Origin: Chionoecetes opilio
Lineage: Eukaryota; Arthropoda; Malacostraca; Decapoda; Majidae
Reading direction: 5' to 3'
Assembly: GCA_016584305.1 (NCBI GenBank)
Contig: JACEEZ010018140.1
Span: forward strand, 37,501-101,500
DNA: 64,000 nucleotides
Of this stretch, positions 12,013-25,486 are shown one piece after another (position 1 is the stretch's first letter; each line of letters opens with the position of its first letter). A model generated the notes under the pieces. That model was not told the origin of the DNA, made no database searches, and saw only the letters and a list, made by a program, of their open reading frames with translations. The position numbers and the translations under genes are program-made.

Positions 12013-12506
12013 GTCCTGCCTCGCAATGTCCTAGTCACTCCTCCTTGGCCTCAGGAATTTTACCTAATTGAATAATCACTATAGTTTTGTTTCTCTCAAA
12101 GACCTGTAATTAGCAAGTGTGTGCTGCTTACCTGGCGGGGCGGGGCAGGTGACTCCAACCCTTAAACACCTCACACGCAAAGACCAATCTCGCATCACAA
12201 ACGTCTGTCTACCAATTGATTTACACATCAATAATTACATAATTTAAAGAGACTATTATGTGAAGTATCATTATTACCACAAACTAAATTATTTTCAGCA
12301 TTACAAACTACGCCCACTGTTTTGACAAGGAAGTTTAGTGTGTAGGGCGTGGGGTGGTAAGGGTGAGGGTTGCCTGCTGGTTAAGGGGGCAGGGCGGCGG
12401 CAGGGAACTGGTAATAGATAGTTAAAGGCAAGTTTGTGGAGGAGCATAGAATTATCGCTCTAACAGCCCCGTCCTCTCCTCCCTATGCCTCCCTAATGCT
12501 ACCGGG

Positions 12507-12510
<4 letters not shown>
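12013..12510. other. Unique spacer
   Basis: Contains a GGCGGGGCGGGGCAGG block near 12137 and otherwise unremarkable mixed sequence. No gene supported. Confidence 0.35.

Positions 12511-12571
<61 letters not shown>
12511..12571. repeat. (GA)n microsatellite
   Basis: About 30 GA dinucleotides without interruption. Confidence 0.97.
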
Positions 12572-12574
<3 letters not shown>

Positions 12575-12634
12575 CAAGTAGCTTTGTAATTTCTATTTAA
12601 TTATATGGCAGTAAGTAAGTAAGTTAATTAGAGA

Positions 12635-12636
<2 letters not shown>

Positions 12637-12727
<91 letters not shown>
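12637..12727. repeat. (CA)n microsatellite
   Basis: About 45 CA dinucleotides with one CCA slip at 12668. Confidence 0.97.
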
Positions 12728-12731
<4 letters not shown>

Positions 12732-12817
12732 TTTACTGACGAGGTTCCATGATAATTATACAGAACATTGTGCCTCGCCTGATGATCCTTCCATTAATTT
12801 AATCACTGTAAAGGGAG

Positions 12818-13375
12818 TGATGGAGGCAGGGGGGAGGCAGGGTGGAGGAGGCAGGGAGGAGGAGGCAGGGTGGAGTAGGCAGGGAGGCAGAGGCAGGGTG
12901 GAGGGAACGAAGGCAAACAGGGTGGAACGGCAGCGTGGAGGAGGCAGAGAAGCAGAGGCAGGGTGGAGGAAGCAGGGTGGAGGAGGCAGGGAGGCAGAGG
13001 CAGGGTGGAGGGAACGAAGGCAAACAGGGAGGTAGAGGCAGGGAGGCAGAGGCAGGGTAGAGGAGGCAGGAGGCAAGGGAGGATGGGAGAGGCAGGGAGG
13101 CAAGGGCAGGGTGGAGGAGGCAGGGAAACAGAGCAGGGTGGAGGAGGCAGGGAGGCAGAGGCAGGGTGGAGGGAACGAAGGCAAACAGGGAGGTAGAGGC
13201 AGGGAGGCAGAGGCAGGGTAGAGGAGGCAGGGAGGCAGAGGGAGGATGGGAGAGGCAGGGAGGCAGAGGCAGGGTGGAGGAGGCAGGGAAGCAGAGGCAG
13301 GGTGGAGGAGGCAGGGAGGCAGAGGCAGGGTGGGGGGAACGAAGGCAAACAGGGAGATAGAGGAGAGAGGAAAGG
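12818..13375. repeat. Polypurine AGGCAGGG-based minisatellite
   Basis: Composite array of GGAGGCAGAGGCAGGGTGGA blocks, with a longer segment containing GGGAACGAAGGCAAACAGGG recurring at 12902, 13010, 13169 and 13336. That gives a higher-order unit near 160 bp. Minus-strand Leu/Pro/Ser frames are artefacts. Confidence 0.9.
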
Positions 13376-13544
13376 CAGGGTAAATAGTACTAAATACGTA
13401 AATTAATACAAATAAATAAAAAGTAATTCAATAAAAACAGAGTGGGATGGAGGGAAGAATATGACGAGGGAGATCAGTGAAGGAGGAAGGGAACAGGATT
13501 TGTTATAAAATAGATAATTATTGGAAAGATAGTATGAAGAAAAT

Positions 13545-14135
13545 ATTAATGGAGAAATAATAACGAAGAAATAATAACGAAGAAATAATAACGAAGAAAT
13601 AATAACGAAGAAATGAAAATGAAGAAAATAATAACGAAGAAATGATAATGAAGAAATATAATAACGAAGAAAATAATAACGAAGAAATGTAATAACGAAG
13701 AAATGATAACGAAGAAATGATAACGAAGAAAATAATAACGAAGAAATGTAATAACGAAGAAATAATAACGAAGAAAATAATAACGAAGAAATGTAATAAC
13801 GAAGAAATAATAACGAAGAAATGTAATAACGAAGAAATAATAACGAAGAAATAATAACGAAGAAAATAATAACGAAGAAATGTAATAACGAAGAAATAAT
13901 AACGAAGAAATGTAATAACGAAGAAATAATAACGAAGAAATAATAACGAAGAAATATAATAATGACGAAGAAATAATAACGAAGAAAATAATAACGAAGA
14001 AAATAATAACGAAGAAAAAGTAATAACGAAGAAATAATAACGAAGAAATAATAACGAAGAAATAATAACGAAGAAATGATAACGAAGAAAAATAATAACG
14101 AAGAAATAATAATGAAGAAATAATAACGAAGAAGA
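13545..14135. repeat. AATAATAACGAAGAA tandem array
   Basis: About 45 copies of an 11-17 bp unit, AATAATAACGAAGAA, with AATG or extra A variants. Purine-dominated plus strand. Confidence 0.95.
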
Positions 14136-14627
14136 GTTTTGGTTTTGTGTTACCTTACTTCCAATATTTTGTTTATTTGTTAACTTCTTTTTCCTACATT
14201 CGGTAAATAAGGAGAAAAAGTTAAGAGTATTTTCTTACAATATTTCCAATACATGGCTTTTCATTTTTTGTCTTACATCCGGTACTTAAAATATAGACAA
14301 GGAAGGAATGAGTCAAGAGAGATAGGAAGCCAGGGAGAAGAAGATAAAATGATGCCAGTAATAATAATGACAATAATGATAATAATAGCAATAACGCATT
14401 TTCTCATAAGTCATTCAGAGGGGCGTGCAGAAATAACCATTTATATGGCTAATCCGGAAACCAAACGTCTCGCTTATCAACAGCATAGAAAGAAAACGAG
14501 CATAAGGTCTGACTAGTAATTGGACTGCAGGATATCGAACAAAAAGCGGGAAGTACCAATCTCTGACCTCGGCTCCTTGTGTGTGTTTGTGGGTTTGTTT
14601 AGGCTTTGTTGAGCAGGTCATGCCTCC

Positions 14628-14662
<35 letters not shown>

Positions 14663-15555
14663 CATAAAGGGTTACTAACACACACACTTGCCCAGTCCAC
14701 CACCACTAGCGTTCATAAGCCAGGCAGCTGAAATGCGTGTAAGATGATGAATGAGAACAGAAAAACTAGTAATCGAAAAGGAAGATTTGTTTTATGATGG
14801 TTGCTGGATATAAATAAGTTGATAAGGAATGTTTTTGTACGACTGTTGATAGATATGTAGTTATTCTGAAGAAAGGTTGTTAGAGTGTACATAGATTGAT
14901 AGAAGAAGGAAAAGCTAGTAATCGAAAGGATGATTTGTATTATGATAGTTATTGGTTGTCGGTATATATTTTTTTTTTTTGTTCGAATGTTTATAGATAT
15001 GTAGTTAGAAAAAAAAGTTTGTAAGAGATAACGAAGTGCAGCTGACATGCGTATGAGACCCGAAAAGGTAGTCATCGAAAAGGAAGATTTGTATTAGGAT
15101 AGTTATTAGTTGGTAATAAATTGATAAAGAATGTTTTTGTACACGTTTTTATAGACCTGTGGTTAGAAGAAAGGTTTGCCAGATATAACTAAGTGTTCAT
15201 AGATTAATAGAAGAAAGTACCTACAGTAAAGTTAAAAAGTTAGTTAACCAGTTAGAGTTAGTTAAAAGTACAGTTACAGTGACCAGTTGTTTATGAAATG
15301 ATGTATTAGATGGACTATTAAAGTACAGATACAGAAGCCAGGTGTTCCATAAATAAACAAATAGATTAGCCGTAAATCCGTTTAAGACCATTCCTTTAAG
15401 GCCAGCGAGAAGGACTTAAGTACAGACATTAATGATGACTCGCTGGTAATGGCCTCCCTAGTTCACACGGTAATTACTTCACATTAATCTTTGCAGTCTA
15501 TGAATGATGTTGGTCTTAGCTAAAAGGTAATAATGATGTTCCGCATACAACCCGT
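14136..15555. other. Unique region with diverged internal repeats
   Basis: A segment of about 165 bp (AAAACTAGTAATCGAAAAGG, then a GATTTGT stretch) recurs at about 14760, 14910 and 15060, so an AT-rich tandem repeat with diverged copies is present. A (GT)n run lies at 14629-14661. No coding exon could be supported; the 14713-15075 minus frame is only a translation of the repeat. Confidence 0.5.
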
Positions 15556-15888
15556 TTAATTCTCCCTTCTCCCTTTACGGACTGCTCCCTCACTCCCTCC
15601 CTCTCCCCTCTCCCTCCCTTCCTTCCCTCCCTCCTTCCCTCCCTCCTTCCTTCTCTCCCTTCCCCCTTACCTTCCTCTCCCTCCCCTTCTTCCCTCCTTC
15701 CCTTTCCCTTCCTTCCTTCCCTACCCCTCCCTTCCCTCTCTCCCTCCCCTCCCTCCTTCCCTCCTTTCCTTCCCTCCCTTCCCCTCCTTCCCTTTCCCTT
15801 CCGTCCTACCCTACCCCTCCCTTCCCCCCCCCTCTCCCTCCTTCCCTCCCTCTTCCCTCTCCCTCCCTCCTTCCCCTCCCTCCCTACC
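15556..15888. repeat. Polypyrimidine CCCTCCTTCC tract
   Basis: Over 330 bp of nearly pure C/T on the plus strand, made of CCCTCC, CTTCC and TTCCCTCCC blocks. The minus-strand Gly/Arg/Glu/Lys frame is an artefact. Confidence 0.95.
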
Positions 15889-16285
15889 CAACGCGGTGCA
15901 CTTTTCATTAAAACTTCATCCATCATGCGGTTATTTATTGGCCGTGTATATTGTCATGTCAATTATCTATGTCCATTTTTACCATGTTCATTTATTAAAG
16001 CCAGACGATGCTTGAGTTTTTTTATTTTTTTATTGTCTCACTCCTCATCAGAAGCGAAAATTTACCTTGTGTAATTTTCGTTTTCTAATATATTTTTTTG
16101 TCCATTGTGTAAAAGTGCTTCACGGAATTTTTTTGATATGTTTTCGTCGGTTTCTCTTTTTTTTTCTCCCAGTTTAGTTTTAAAGATAATAATGGTAATG
16201 ATAATGGTAATAGTAATGGTAAGAAGGATTATAATAGTAATAATGATGATATTGATATAAGATGAAGACAAAGAAGAGCAACAGC

Positions 16286-16332
<47 letters not shown>

Positions 16333-16939
16333 CTACAACAACACACACGAGAGATTAACAAAAAAAACATTCATACAAGCTAAAACAACAACAACAACAA
16401 CACTTCTTGCTACTAATGATACTTTTACTGTTGTTGTTGTATATGAATAAGCCACATAATTATAATCAATCCAAAATTAATCTCAATATAAAGAATCACA
16501 ATATAATGAATGTCTTTATCAACCTTGACTTTATTATTTTATGTTACTCTTGTTGGATATTTTTAAAACAACTTTTTTTTCATAATCGAATTTCCTTTCT
16601 TGTTAACCAAATTACAACTTGACGCCCATTATGAAGAAGAGATAGATACTCAATCCAAAATGAATCTAATATAAATAATCACAATATAATGATGTCTTTA
16701 TCAACCTTGACTTAATTATTGTATGTTACTCTTCTTGTTGGATGTTTTTCAAACTCAACATTTTGTTTTACTAATTTCCTTTCTAGTTGACCAAATTGCA
16801 ACTTCAACATGAATGATCGAGAAGTTACACACTGAGCCATCAAAAGTTCCACGTTGTAGGCCACGCAGATAAACCCCATAATGTTAAGTGTGCTGAGTGC
16901 AAGCGTGGTCTTTAAATGTAAATGTGCCTGTACTGTACG
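15889..16939. other. AT-rich spacer with diverged duplication and CAA run
   Basis: A (CAA)n run lies at 16277-16345 with a smaller one at 16382-16402. A segment beginning CAATCCAAAATTAATCTCAA and including TCTTTATCAACCTTGACTT occurs near 16468 and again near 16651, a direct duplication of about 180 bp. No gene identified. Confidence 0.5.
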
Positions 16940-17393
16940 TATAAGTGCGTACGTGTGGGTGCGTGGAGTGAGTGCGTGCGTGTGGGTGCGTGGAGTGAGT
17001 GCGTGCGTGGTGCGTGCGGTGGTGCGTGAGTGGTGCGTCGTGTGGTGCGTGCGTGTGGGTGCGTGGAGTGAGTGCATGCGTGTGGGTGCGTGGAGTGAGT
17101 GCTGCGTGTGGGTGCGTGGAGTGAGTGCGTGCGTGTGGGTGCGTGGAGTGAGTGCGTACGTGTGGGTGCGTGCGTGTGGGTGCGTGGAGTGAGTGCATGC
17201 GTGTGGGTGCGTGGAGTGAGTGCGTGCGTGTGGGTGCGTGGAGTGAATGCGTGCGTGTGGGTGCGTGGAGTGAGTGCGTGCGTGTGGGTGCGTGGAGTGA
17301 GTGCGTGCGTGTGGGTGCGTGGAGTGTGTGCGTGCGTGTGGGTGCGTGGAGTGAGTGCGTGCGTGTGGGTGCGTGGAGTGAGTGCGTGCGTGT
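16940..17393. repeat. 27-bp GTGGGTGCGTGGAGTG minisatellite
   Basis: About 16 copies of GTGGGTGCGTGGAGTGAGTG plus CGTGCGT. As 27 is divisible by three, one plus frame repeats a nine-residue Val-Arg-Val-Gly-Ala-Trp-Ser-Glu-Cys unit. There is no start context or homologue that I recognise. Confidence 0.95.
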
Positions 17394-17863
17394 GTTGGCT
17401 GATTGGGTGGGAGTCAGTGGGCCGCGGCAGACGAGGGCAGGTGGCGGGAAGGGTTTATTAATCACTAACGCAATCACGGTAAGACGTACGAGCAATCTTA
17501 TAAGCATGCGAGGAACTAATGCATTCAGGCTGCCACTTCTTTTTAGTTCAGGATCCATCTCCCTTTTTTATCTCCTTTTTTGTATGTGTGGATTGTATTG
17601 TCTACGTTTTACCTTGTCTTATTTTGCAACGGGGCGGTTTTGGACTTGGGATGTGTTTGTTTTATATTTTTCTGTGTGTGTGTTGTGTGTGGTGTGTGTG
17701 TGTAATATGTTTGTTCATATAGGATTGAGATGTGCTAATGGAAATAGACTACTGGATAGATTAATGCGGTGTTTCTTTTGTGTGATTAGTGACTATTATT
17801 TACATATGTACCTGTCATGAGTCATAACTATGCATAGGTATAGTAATTCGAAACTATTACTAC
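17394..17863. other. Unique spacer
   Basis: Segment resembling 63370-63480 reversed: both contain AAATCTCC/GGAGAT-like motifs and a GCAACGGGGCGGTTTTGGAC versus TCCAAAACCGCCCCGCTGCA match. That indicates a dispersed repeat shared between the two places in opposite orientation. No gene seen. Confidence 0.45.
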
Positions 17864-18170
<307 letters not shown>

Positions 18171-18314
18171 AAGAATTTACATACTCTCTCTTTCCCTCTC
18201 TAACTAAACAACTAACTCTCTCTCTCTCTCTCTGACGTGTGCCGACGTGACAAAATCGTCCCACCAACTCAACAGCGCGCCATAAAAGCGATTGTTCGGT
18301 AACGGCAGACAAGC

Positions 18315-18518
<204 letters not shown>

Positions 18519-18696
18519 CCATCATCACCATCATCATCATCATCACAAATTCGTGCCTCCTTCTGATGAACACTCACACAGACACACGCGCAAAGGCATA
18601 CCATTCATTTTACTACGTCTTGCAACACCTTATTCTCGACCAGCCATAAACCCTGACTGCAAAATTTACCTGTTCGTTCTCCCATGAGGTAACACT

Positions 18697-18985
18697 ACAC
18701 CACCACCATCACCACCACCTCCAACCATCACCACCATCACCGCCACCACCATCACCACCACCTCCAACCATCACCACCACCACCAACCACCACCACCACC
18801 ACCACCACCACCACCATCACCACCACCACCTCCAACCATCACCACCACCTCCAACCATCACCACCACCTCCAACCATCACCACCACCAACCATCACCACC
18901 ACCACCACCACCACCTCACCACCACCACCACCACCCACCACCACCACCAACCACCACCACCACCACCACCACCACCACCACCACC
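18697..18985. repeat. (ACC)n microsatellite
   Basis: CCA/ACC trinucleotide with a recurring CCTCCAACCATCACCACCAC insertion, giving a higher-order repeat of about 24 bp. Confidence 0.95.
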
Positions 18986-19586
18986 CTCCCAGTACTGATT
19001 AAAGGTGTGTGTGTATCGGTAGTGGCATCGGTGACGTCATCTTTGCAGGTATAACTTATATATATTTACGTCGCCGTCCAGTGAAGTGGAACCTTAATTT
19101 AGCGGTGGACCGTGAAGAAGAAACGAATTAAAGGGTTATTGATGGATGTTTTAACGTTATTTTGTGTGTTGGTAGTTATTATTAAGGCTAAAGGAATAGG
19201 AAAAGGAAGGGGGCTGATATAGTAGAATAGGACTAGACGTATAGTAGACTAATATACAGTAGAATAGAATAGGACTACAGGAAAGAATAAAGGACTAACA
19301 CTCTCTCTCTCGGCTTCGGTTCTTATGGTAGATCGTGGGGAGGGAAATGTTTAAAATGTTTGTGCGAAAAAGATTAATTTATATAGAATAGTTTTGGGTG
19401 TGAGAGGGAGAGAGGAGGTGACGGGATGTGATAAGTTAAATTCTTAGGTGTGTATTTTTCTTTTTCGTGCGAAACATTAATTTTATCATTAAAGTTGTTT
19501 GTTTGGTGGAATAGATTGTGTGTTGAGGAGGAATCGAGCGTCTGTTTAAAGGAGTGAAGTATTTGGTGGAGCGAAGAGAGAATGTG

Positions 19587-19587
<1 letters not shown>
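18986..19587. other. Unique spacer
   Basis: Mixed unique sequence with ATAGTAGAATAGGACTA repeats around 19215-19285. No exon, RNA gene or transposon boundary identified. Confidence 0.35.
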
Positions 19588-19679
<92 letters not shown>

Positions 19680-19777
19680 AAGAGAAGAGAAGAGAAGAGA
19701 AGAGAAGAGAAGAGAAGAGAAGAGAAGAGAAGAGAAGAGAAGAGAAGAGAAGAGAAGAGAAGAGAAGAGAAGAGAAG
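19588..19777. repeat. (GA)n then (AGAGA)n compound repeat
   Basis: About 85 bp of GA changes abruptly at 19676 to about 100 bp of an AGAGA/GAGAA pentamer. A clean boundary between two unit lengths suggests the pentamer arose from one slip in the GA run and then expanded. Confidence 0.96.
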
Positions 19778-20025
19778 GTGATGGTGTGTGTGATGGAGGG
19801 AACTCATTTACGCCGGGCAGTACCTGTGATAAGAGAAATCGTCCGTCTGATTGAGCACAGGAGAAAGAAGAGACTGTATTTTTGCCTGGAATAAAACCCT
19901 TGATTATGTGTGTTCAAAAAGAGGCGACTGAGGCTGCCTGTTTGAGGGAAGCGGATGTCACTTCTGAAGAAGTTTGCCTTTTTGAGCAGCGCGACAGTGC
20001 CGACTACCTAGTACCTACTCTACTA

Positions 20026-20486
<461 letters not shown>

Positions 20487-21189
20487 TATAAGCATTTACT
20501 GCAGATACCACCATACCGCCATAACCACCTGTAGAGGGAACGATCTTGAAGTAACCTGAAACTCGGATCATCATCAACGCATGAATGATCCGCAACGCCA
20601 AGGGAGAGCGAAGACCTGCGAAGAGAGACCCGTGTGGGCCTCCTAAGGGTCCGCCACGCCTCGCCCGAACCGCTGGGACGAAAACTAATGAGAAATCGCT
20701 GCGGGTTGGGGCACGGCGTCGCTATCGGTGTGGCTATCATAATTAAGAAATGTGGGAGGGCCAACGGGAGTCTTTCATGTGTGCGAAATTAGTTAATTGA
20801 GGCCAGCGTTAGATGCCTATCGGGCCGCCTGCGTTCATTTAATTACACTCAGCTCGAGAACAAAATTGATTACTGCAGTGAGAACCCGTTTGTCCTAATA
20901 AAGTGAACTCTAGTTAACCGCGACGCCCGCCCGCCCGTGTGCCCGCCCGCCCCTCCCGTCCCCGCCTTCCCGACCTCCTGTTGGTCTCCGCTGCCGCCGC
21001 CGCCCCAAACTCGTGCCCTTCAAAGGAAATACAAAGCTGTGTGACGTTAAAGGAAGCTACACGAGTGCCAGAGAGGAATGAAGATAAGTCTGTATATTAC
21101 GTAACTTTAGATAATAATGATGATAATGAATGAAGCGACAGTACACAACATGCCCATAACACCTGTGAAAAATGTATCCTTCCCACGAC
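20487..21189. other. Unique GC/AT mosaic island
   Basis: Non-repetitive. It contains TTAGTTAATTGAGGCC and TTCATTTAATTACACTC motifs next to GC-rich stretches. No open frame with convincing codon use or splice partners. Confidence 0.35.
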
Positions 21190-21706
21190 ACATACACACC
21201 TCTGCAACACTGCCTCCCAACACACACCTGCAACACTGCCTCCCAACACACACCTGCAACACTGCCTCCCAATACACACCTGCAACACTGCCTCCCAACA
21301 CACACCTGCAACACTGCCTCCCAACATACACCTGCAACACTGCCTCCCAACACACACCTCCAACACTGCCTCCCAACACACCTCTGCAACACTGCCTCCC
21401 AACACACACCTGCAACACTGCCTCCCAAGACACACCTGCAACACTGCCTCCAACACACACCTCCAACACTGCCTCCCAACACACACCTGCAACACTGCCT
21501 CCCAACACACACCTGCAACACTGCCTCCCAAGACACACCTGCAACACTGCCTCCCAACACACACCTGCAACACTGCCTCCCAACACACACCTGCAACACT
21601 GCCTCCCAACACACACCTGCAACACTGCCTCCCAACACACACACTTGCAACACTGCCTCCCAACACACACCTGCAACACTGCCTCCCAACACACACCTCT
21701 GCAACA
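21190..21706. repeat. 26-bp minisatellite (about 20 copies)
   Basis: The unit is AACACACACCTGCAACACTG plus CCTCCC, with a few single-base variants (GACAC, ATACAC, CTCC). All six frames stay partly open with a 26-residue period; none is a gene. Confidence 0.95.
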
Positions 21707-22300
21707 TAACCTAGCAACTCAACCCCCACAACAGAGTCACAACACAATCCCCACAGCATAGCTCCACAGTACGTACAACCTCATAGTGCAGCTGACCCCC
21801 CACACTGGCCCCCACAGTCCCAGACATCACCTCAAACATCAAGCACCACTTACCCACCCACAACAACCCCCACACATCCTCAACACACATCCCCCACACA
21901 CAGCCCCTACCCCACAGATCCCATCCAGCAGTCAGAGGTTAGAAGGGAAGTCGTCCGTAATGTGAGTCAGCAAGGGGACTGGAAACCCTCTGTCGACTTG
22001 AGGTGACATTTTTATCAATTATATCATCGACAATACGTAGTTCGGCATGACTGGTGAAAAAAGATAAATGGGGGAGGTGAGGAAGGTGAAGAGGGTGACG
22101 GAGGCGGTGTAGAAGAAGGTAGTCAGTTAGTAGAGAGGAGCGTAAGGAAAATGAAAGAAAAAAGGTACTGTCGATTATGTTAGTATGTTTTTAAATGGAA
22201 GTGCATGATGAAGAGTGATTATCAAGGGCACGTGGATGGATGGAGTCAGGTTAACCTACATAAGGGAGGAGTGTGAGAGTCTGGGTGTTGTCTGCGTGTT
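21707..22300. other. Unique spacer
   Basis: The first 200 bp is CA/CCCCACA-rich and probably decayed minisatellite; the rest is unique. No gene supported. Confidence 0.35.
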
Positions 22301-22355
22301 GATGGTGGTGGTGGTGGTGGTGGTGATGGTGGTGGTGGTGGTGGTGGTGGTGGTG
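22301..22355. repeat. (GGT)n microsatellite
   Basis: Short GGT trinucleotide run with one GAT interruption. Confidence 0.95.
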
Positions 22356-22493
22356 CGTGTAAAGGAGAGAGGTAGAGTAGAAAATCAAAATCTGGGGTCC
22401 GCTATTCCACAGTTTTCACGTACGTACTCACCATCCTTTGCCCCCTCATCCGGACCCCCCAAGACGCCAGCAGTACAACCCACATGTACACAG

Positions 22494-22511
22494 AGGGGGG
22501 GGGGGGGGGGG

Positions 22512-22593
<82 letters not shown>

Positions 22594-22672
22594 CAGAGAC
22601 AGAGACAGAGACAGAGAGCAGAGAGACAGAGACAGAGACAGAGACAGAGACAGAGACAGAGACAGAGACAGA
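22494..22672. repeat. G-run, (GA)n, (ACAGAG)n compound repeat
   Basis: An 18-19 base G run passes into GA dinucleotide, then into an ACAGAG hexamer repeated about 14 times. Confidence 0.96.
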
Positions 22673-23747
22673 AGTACAGTACCTCAATAACCATAGTACA
22701 TCCGTCAGGCTAAAAACTCCCTGTAAAAAAAAGAGAGTCGAGGCAAATAAAGAAAAAGAAACTATTGTAACATCGCGCGCTGATCCACATCGAAGTCGTG
22801 ATTCTCGTCTTAACCAACAATCTGCAGCTTTGCCAATAGGCTTCTGACGCAGAGGTCCTCACTGGCTGACTTTCCTGTATACAAAGGAATCGCAACAGAG
22901 GCACGGTTAGCGGGACGGCCCTCAGTGGGGATGATTGGCTCGGTATCCGGTGAAACTTTGACGGTGGGTGGCGCAGGTAGTGGGCAAGGGGCCGCTGAGG
23001 TTAGCTGCAAGGGAAAGAAAACACAGGTATGCAAGACCGCCTCCCCCCTCCTGGCATGTTTATGCACCGGGAGGGGGAGCGAGGTGTGTTACATTACGAG
23101 GGGAACCGTGCATTGGGTTGGCTGCATATAGAGTGTAATGAACGCCTTGTGATAATTGGAAGTACTGAAGTAGATGGAGGCAAATTAATTCAAATGTAAT
23201 TATGTTTTTTTGTTGTCAAGACCTCCTCGTCGTCCCCTGAGCCGCCACGCTTCGGGCACGACCTCGCTACCCTGATGAAGACGTCGCTGCCCACCACATG
23301 TCCAAGGGCACGACGCGATGTTACCCGTTGTCGTTCATGAGTCACGACTTCTAATGTATACTTCCATGCGTATACTTAACCTCAATTATGTATACTAGCA
23401 TTACACCTCGCTATATACGGCACCACGCTAACAAAAAGACTCAGATATTCGTTCATGTTGCCTCCTGAACCTACGATGAGGCGCCGTTGTCTTCCTCTCT
23501 CACTATAAATATACTCTCATATCACTATACTCTACAATACTCTACAATACTCTCAATATATCACTCACTATATATACCTGGAAAGCTGGGAAGGGACAAA
23601 ATACCACGTAACTCTACATTCAGGGAGAAAAGTTGTCGTGAGGAGCGAGAACGTTTTGAAGTAACATTTGTCCATAAGATAACAAATGGTTTATTGCAGC
23701 AGTAATAAGACTGTTGCTCGGCACTTTCCTCTTTCCATTCCTTTCTC
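22673..23747. other. Unique island
   Basis: Non-repetitive sequence with GC-rich part 22850-23090 and AT-rich 23340-23580. No supportable exon; small open frames lack any recognisable domain. Confidence 0.35.
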
Positions 23748-23975
23748 TTCTTCTTCTTCTTCCTCCTCTTTCTCCTCTTCTGCCTCTTCATCTTCCTCCT
23801 CCTCTTCCTCTTTCTTTACCTCTTTCTCTTCTTCTTCCTCCTCCTCCTCTTCTGCCTCTTCATCTTCCTCCTCCTCTTCCTCTTTCTTTACCTCTTTCTC
23901 TTCTTCTTCTTCCTCCTCCTCCTCTTCTGCCTCTTCCTCTTCCTCTTCTTCTTCTGCTTCCTCCTCTTCCTCGGC
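23748..23975. repeat. Polypyrimidine CTTCTTCC array
   Basis: Contains two copies of a roughly 72-bp block with CCTCTTCTGCCTCTTCATCT and CTTTACCTCTTTCTCTT. A duplicated pyrimidine minisatellite; Ser- and Leu-rich frames are artefacts. Confidence 0.93.
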
Positions 23976-24654
23976 TTTTCCCGGCTTTTGTCATACTGCA
24001 GAGGTGTGGCTTGAGTCCGGTGGCTTTGGATTAGTCATGAGAGGCATGGATTAGGTATACCTCATGGAGGATTTATGGCTAGTGTGGCGCTACCGGGACT
24101 GTGGCTCATGTGTGGCTGTGTCCTCGACGAATGTGGTCAGACTCAGGATGTGTCGCCAGGGCCTGCGGGGTCGGGATGTGGCGTAAAGGCGTTCGTGCCA
24201 CATCACCGCCAAGACATATTGTGCTTCGAGGCGGTAATTGGTTTAGTGTCGCCCGGCCATAAATAACCAAAACTCGGTAGCACATTGTAATCGCGTGTGA
24301 TATATCGATGTTGCAAATTTAATTATGACGTTCTAGCCACCGGTAATTTATTTGGGCGACGGCCGGCGCGGAATTTATGACCTGTTAAGACGCAGAGTAT
24401 CCACCCCCACCACCTCCACCCCACCACCCGCACCCCTACCCCTACCCCTACCACCCCCACCACCCCCATGGGACGCCTGAAAATGAAGTGCTTTTTAACT
24501 AAGAGCCTCAACAGTCACCTGAGAGGTCGGTTTTTGGCCATTTTAATAATTTTGCTACGTTTTGTGCGTGCTTGGTGAGGTTTTACTTGAACCTTAACTT
24601 AACAGCTATACCATCAAAAGTGCGCAACAGTAGAACACACGCACGCGCACAAAC
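23976..24654. other. Unique GC/AT mosaic island
   Basis: Contains AAATTTAATTATGACG and GGTAATTTATTTGGGCG motifs beside GC-rich stretches, plus a short CCCCTA/CCACCCC run at 24400-24470. No gene supported; see the findings on islands. Confidence 0.35.
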
Positions 24655-24672
24655 ACACACACACAAAAAAAC

Positions 24673-24704
<32 letters not shown>

Positions 24705-24711
24705 AGGAGAG

Positions 24712-24770
<59 letters not shown>

Positions 24771-24777
24771 GAGAGAG

Positions 24778-24818
<41 letters not shown>

Positions 24819-24920
24819 AGAGAGAGGAGGAGTAAGGAACAGAAAGTGTCGATTACTGTAAGATATTAACGGAAGAGAGAGAGGGGAGGAGGAGGAGGAG
24901 GAGGAGGAGGAGGAGGAGGA
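24655..24920. repeat. CA, GA and GGA compound repeat
   Basis: A CA run (24655-24690) passes into GA with irregular GGAGAG slips (to 24830), then GGA (24888-24917). Confidence 0.94.
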
Positions 24921-25082
24921 GGAGAGGAGGAGAAGTGAGAAAACCTGTCAAAAAATAATTACATTTGTGTATAATGAACGTAGGAGAGCGAGGAGATGGG
25001 AGATGTGGTATAGGATGTGGATGGATGTGGTAGAGTGGTATGATGTGAGAATATGATGATCATTGTGGTATATGTGAGTATA

Positions 25083-25293
25083 ATGTGCGTATGATGTGGT
25101 ATGATGTGGTATGATGTGGTATGATGTGGTATGATGTGGTATGATGTGGTATGATGTGGTATGATGTGGTATGATGTGGTATGATGTGGTATGATGTGGT
25201 ATGATGTGGTATGATGTGGTATGATGTGGTATGATGTGGTATGATGTGGTATGATGTGGTATGATGTGGTATGATGTGGTATGATGTGGTATG
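25083..25293. repeat. Perfect decamer array ATGATGTGGT
   Basis: About twenty successive exact copies of the ten-base unit ATGATGTGGT with no mismatch in the interior. The minus-strand frames repeat His/Thr/Ser/Tyr units. Homogeneity implies very recent expansion or an assembly feature. Confidence 0.97.
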
Positions 25294-25398
25294 ATGGATA
25301 ATGTTGACTCAGCGTGATCCATGGGGTGGTTTGAGGCGGGGGCGGCAGAGGCGATGGGGCCACACACATAGCACGCCCGCGACGCCCTTCTGGAGAGC

Positions 25399-25400
<2 letters not shown>

Positions 25401-25485
<85 letters not shown>
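25401..25485. repeat. (GT)n microsatellite
   Basis: About 42 uninterrupted GT dinucleotides; a second short GT/CGTGTG run lies at 25582-25645. Confidence 0.97.

Positions 25486-25486
<1 letters not shown>

Noticed and set aside
14253..14516. 87-residue plus frame
   Set aside because: No recognisable domain, AT-rich composition of the flanks, no splice sites in phase; cannot be supported.
16884..17558. 224-residue Thr/His/Ser repeat frame on the minus strand
   Set aside because: In-frame 27-bp repeat without start context, homologue or splice partners.
21097..21761. Cys-rich frames of about 220 residues on both strands
   Set aside because: They arise from the 26-bp minisatellite. Cysteine spacing looks like a secreted repeat protein but is dictated by the 26-codon period on every frame.
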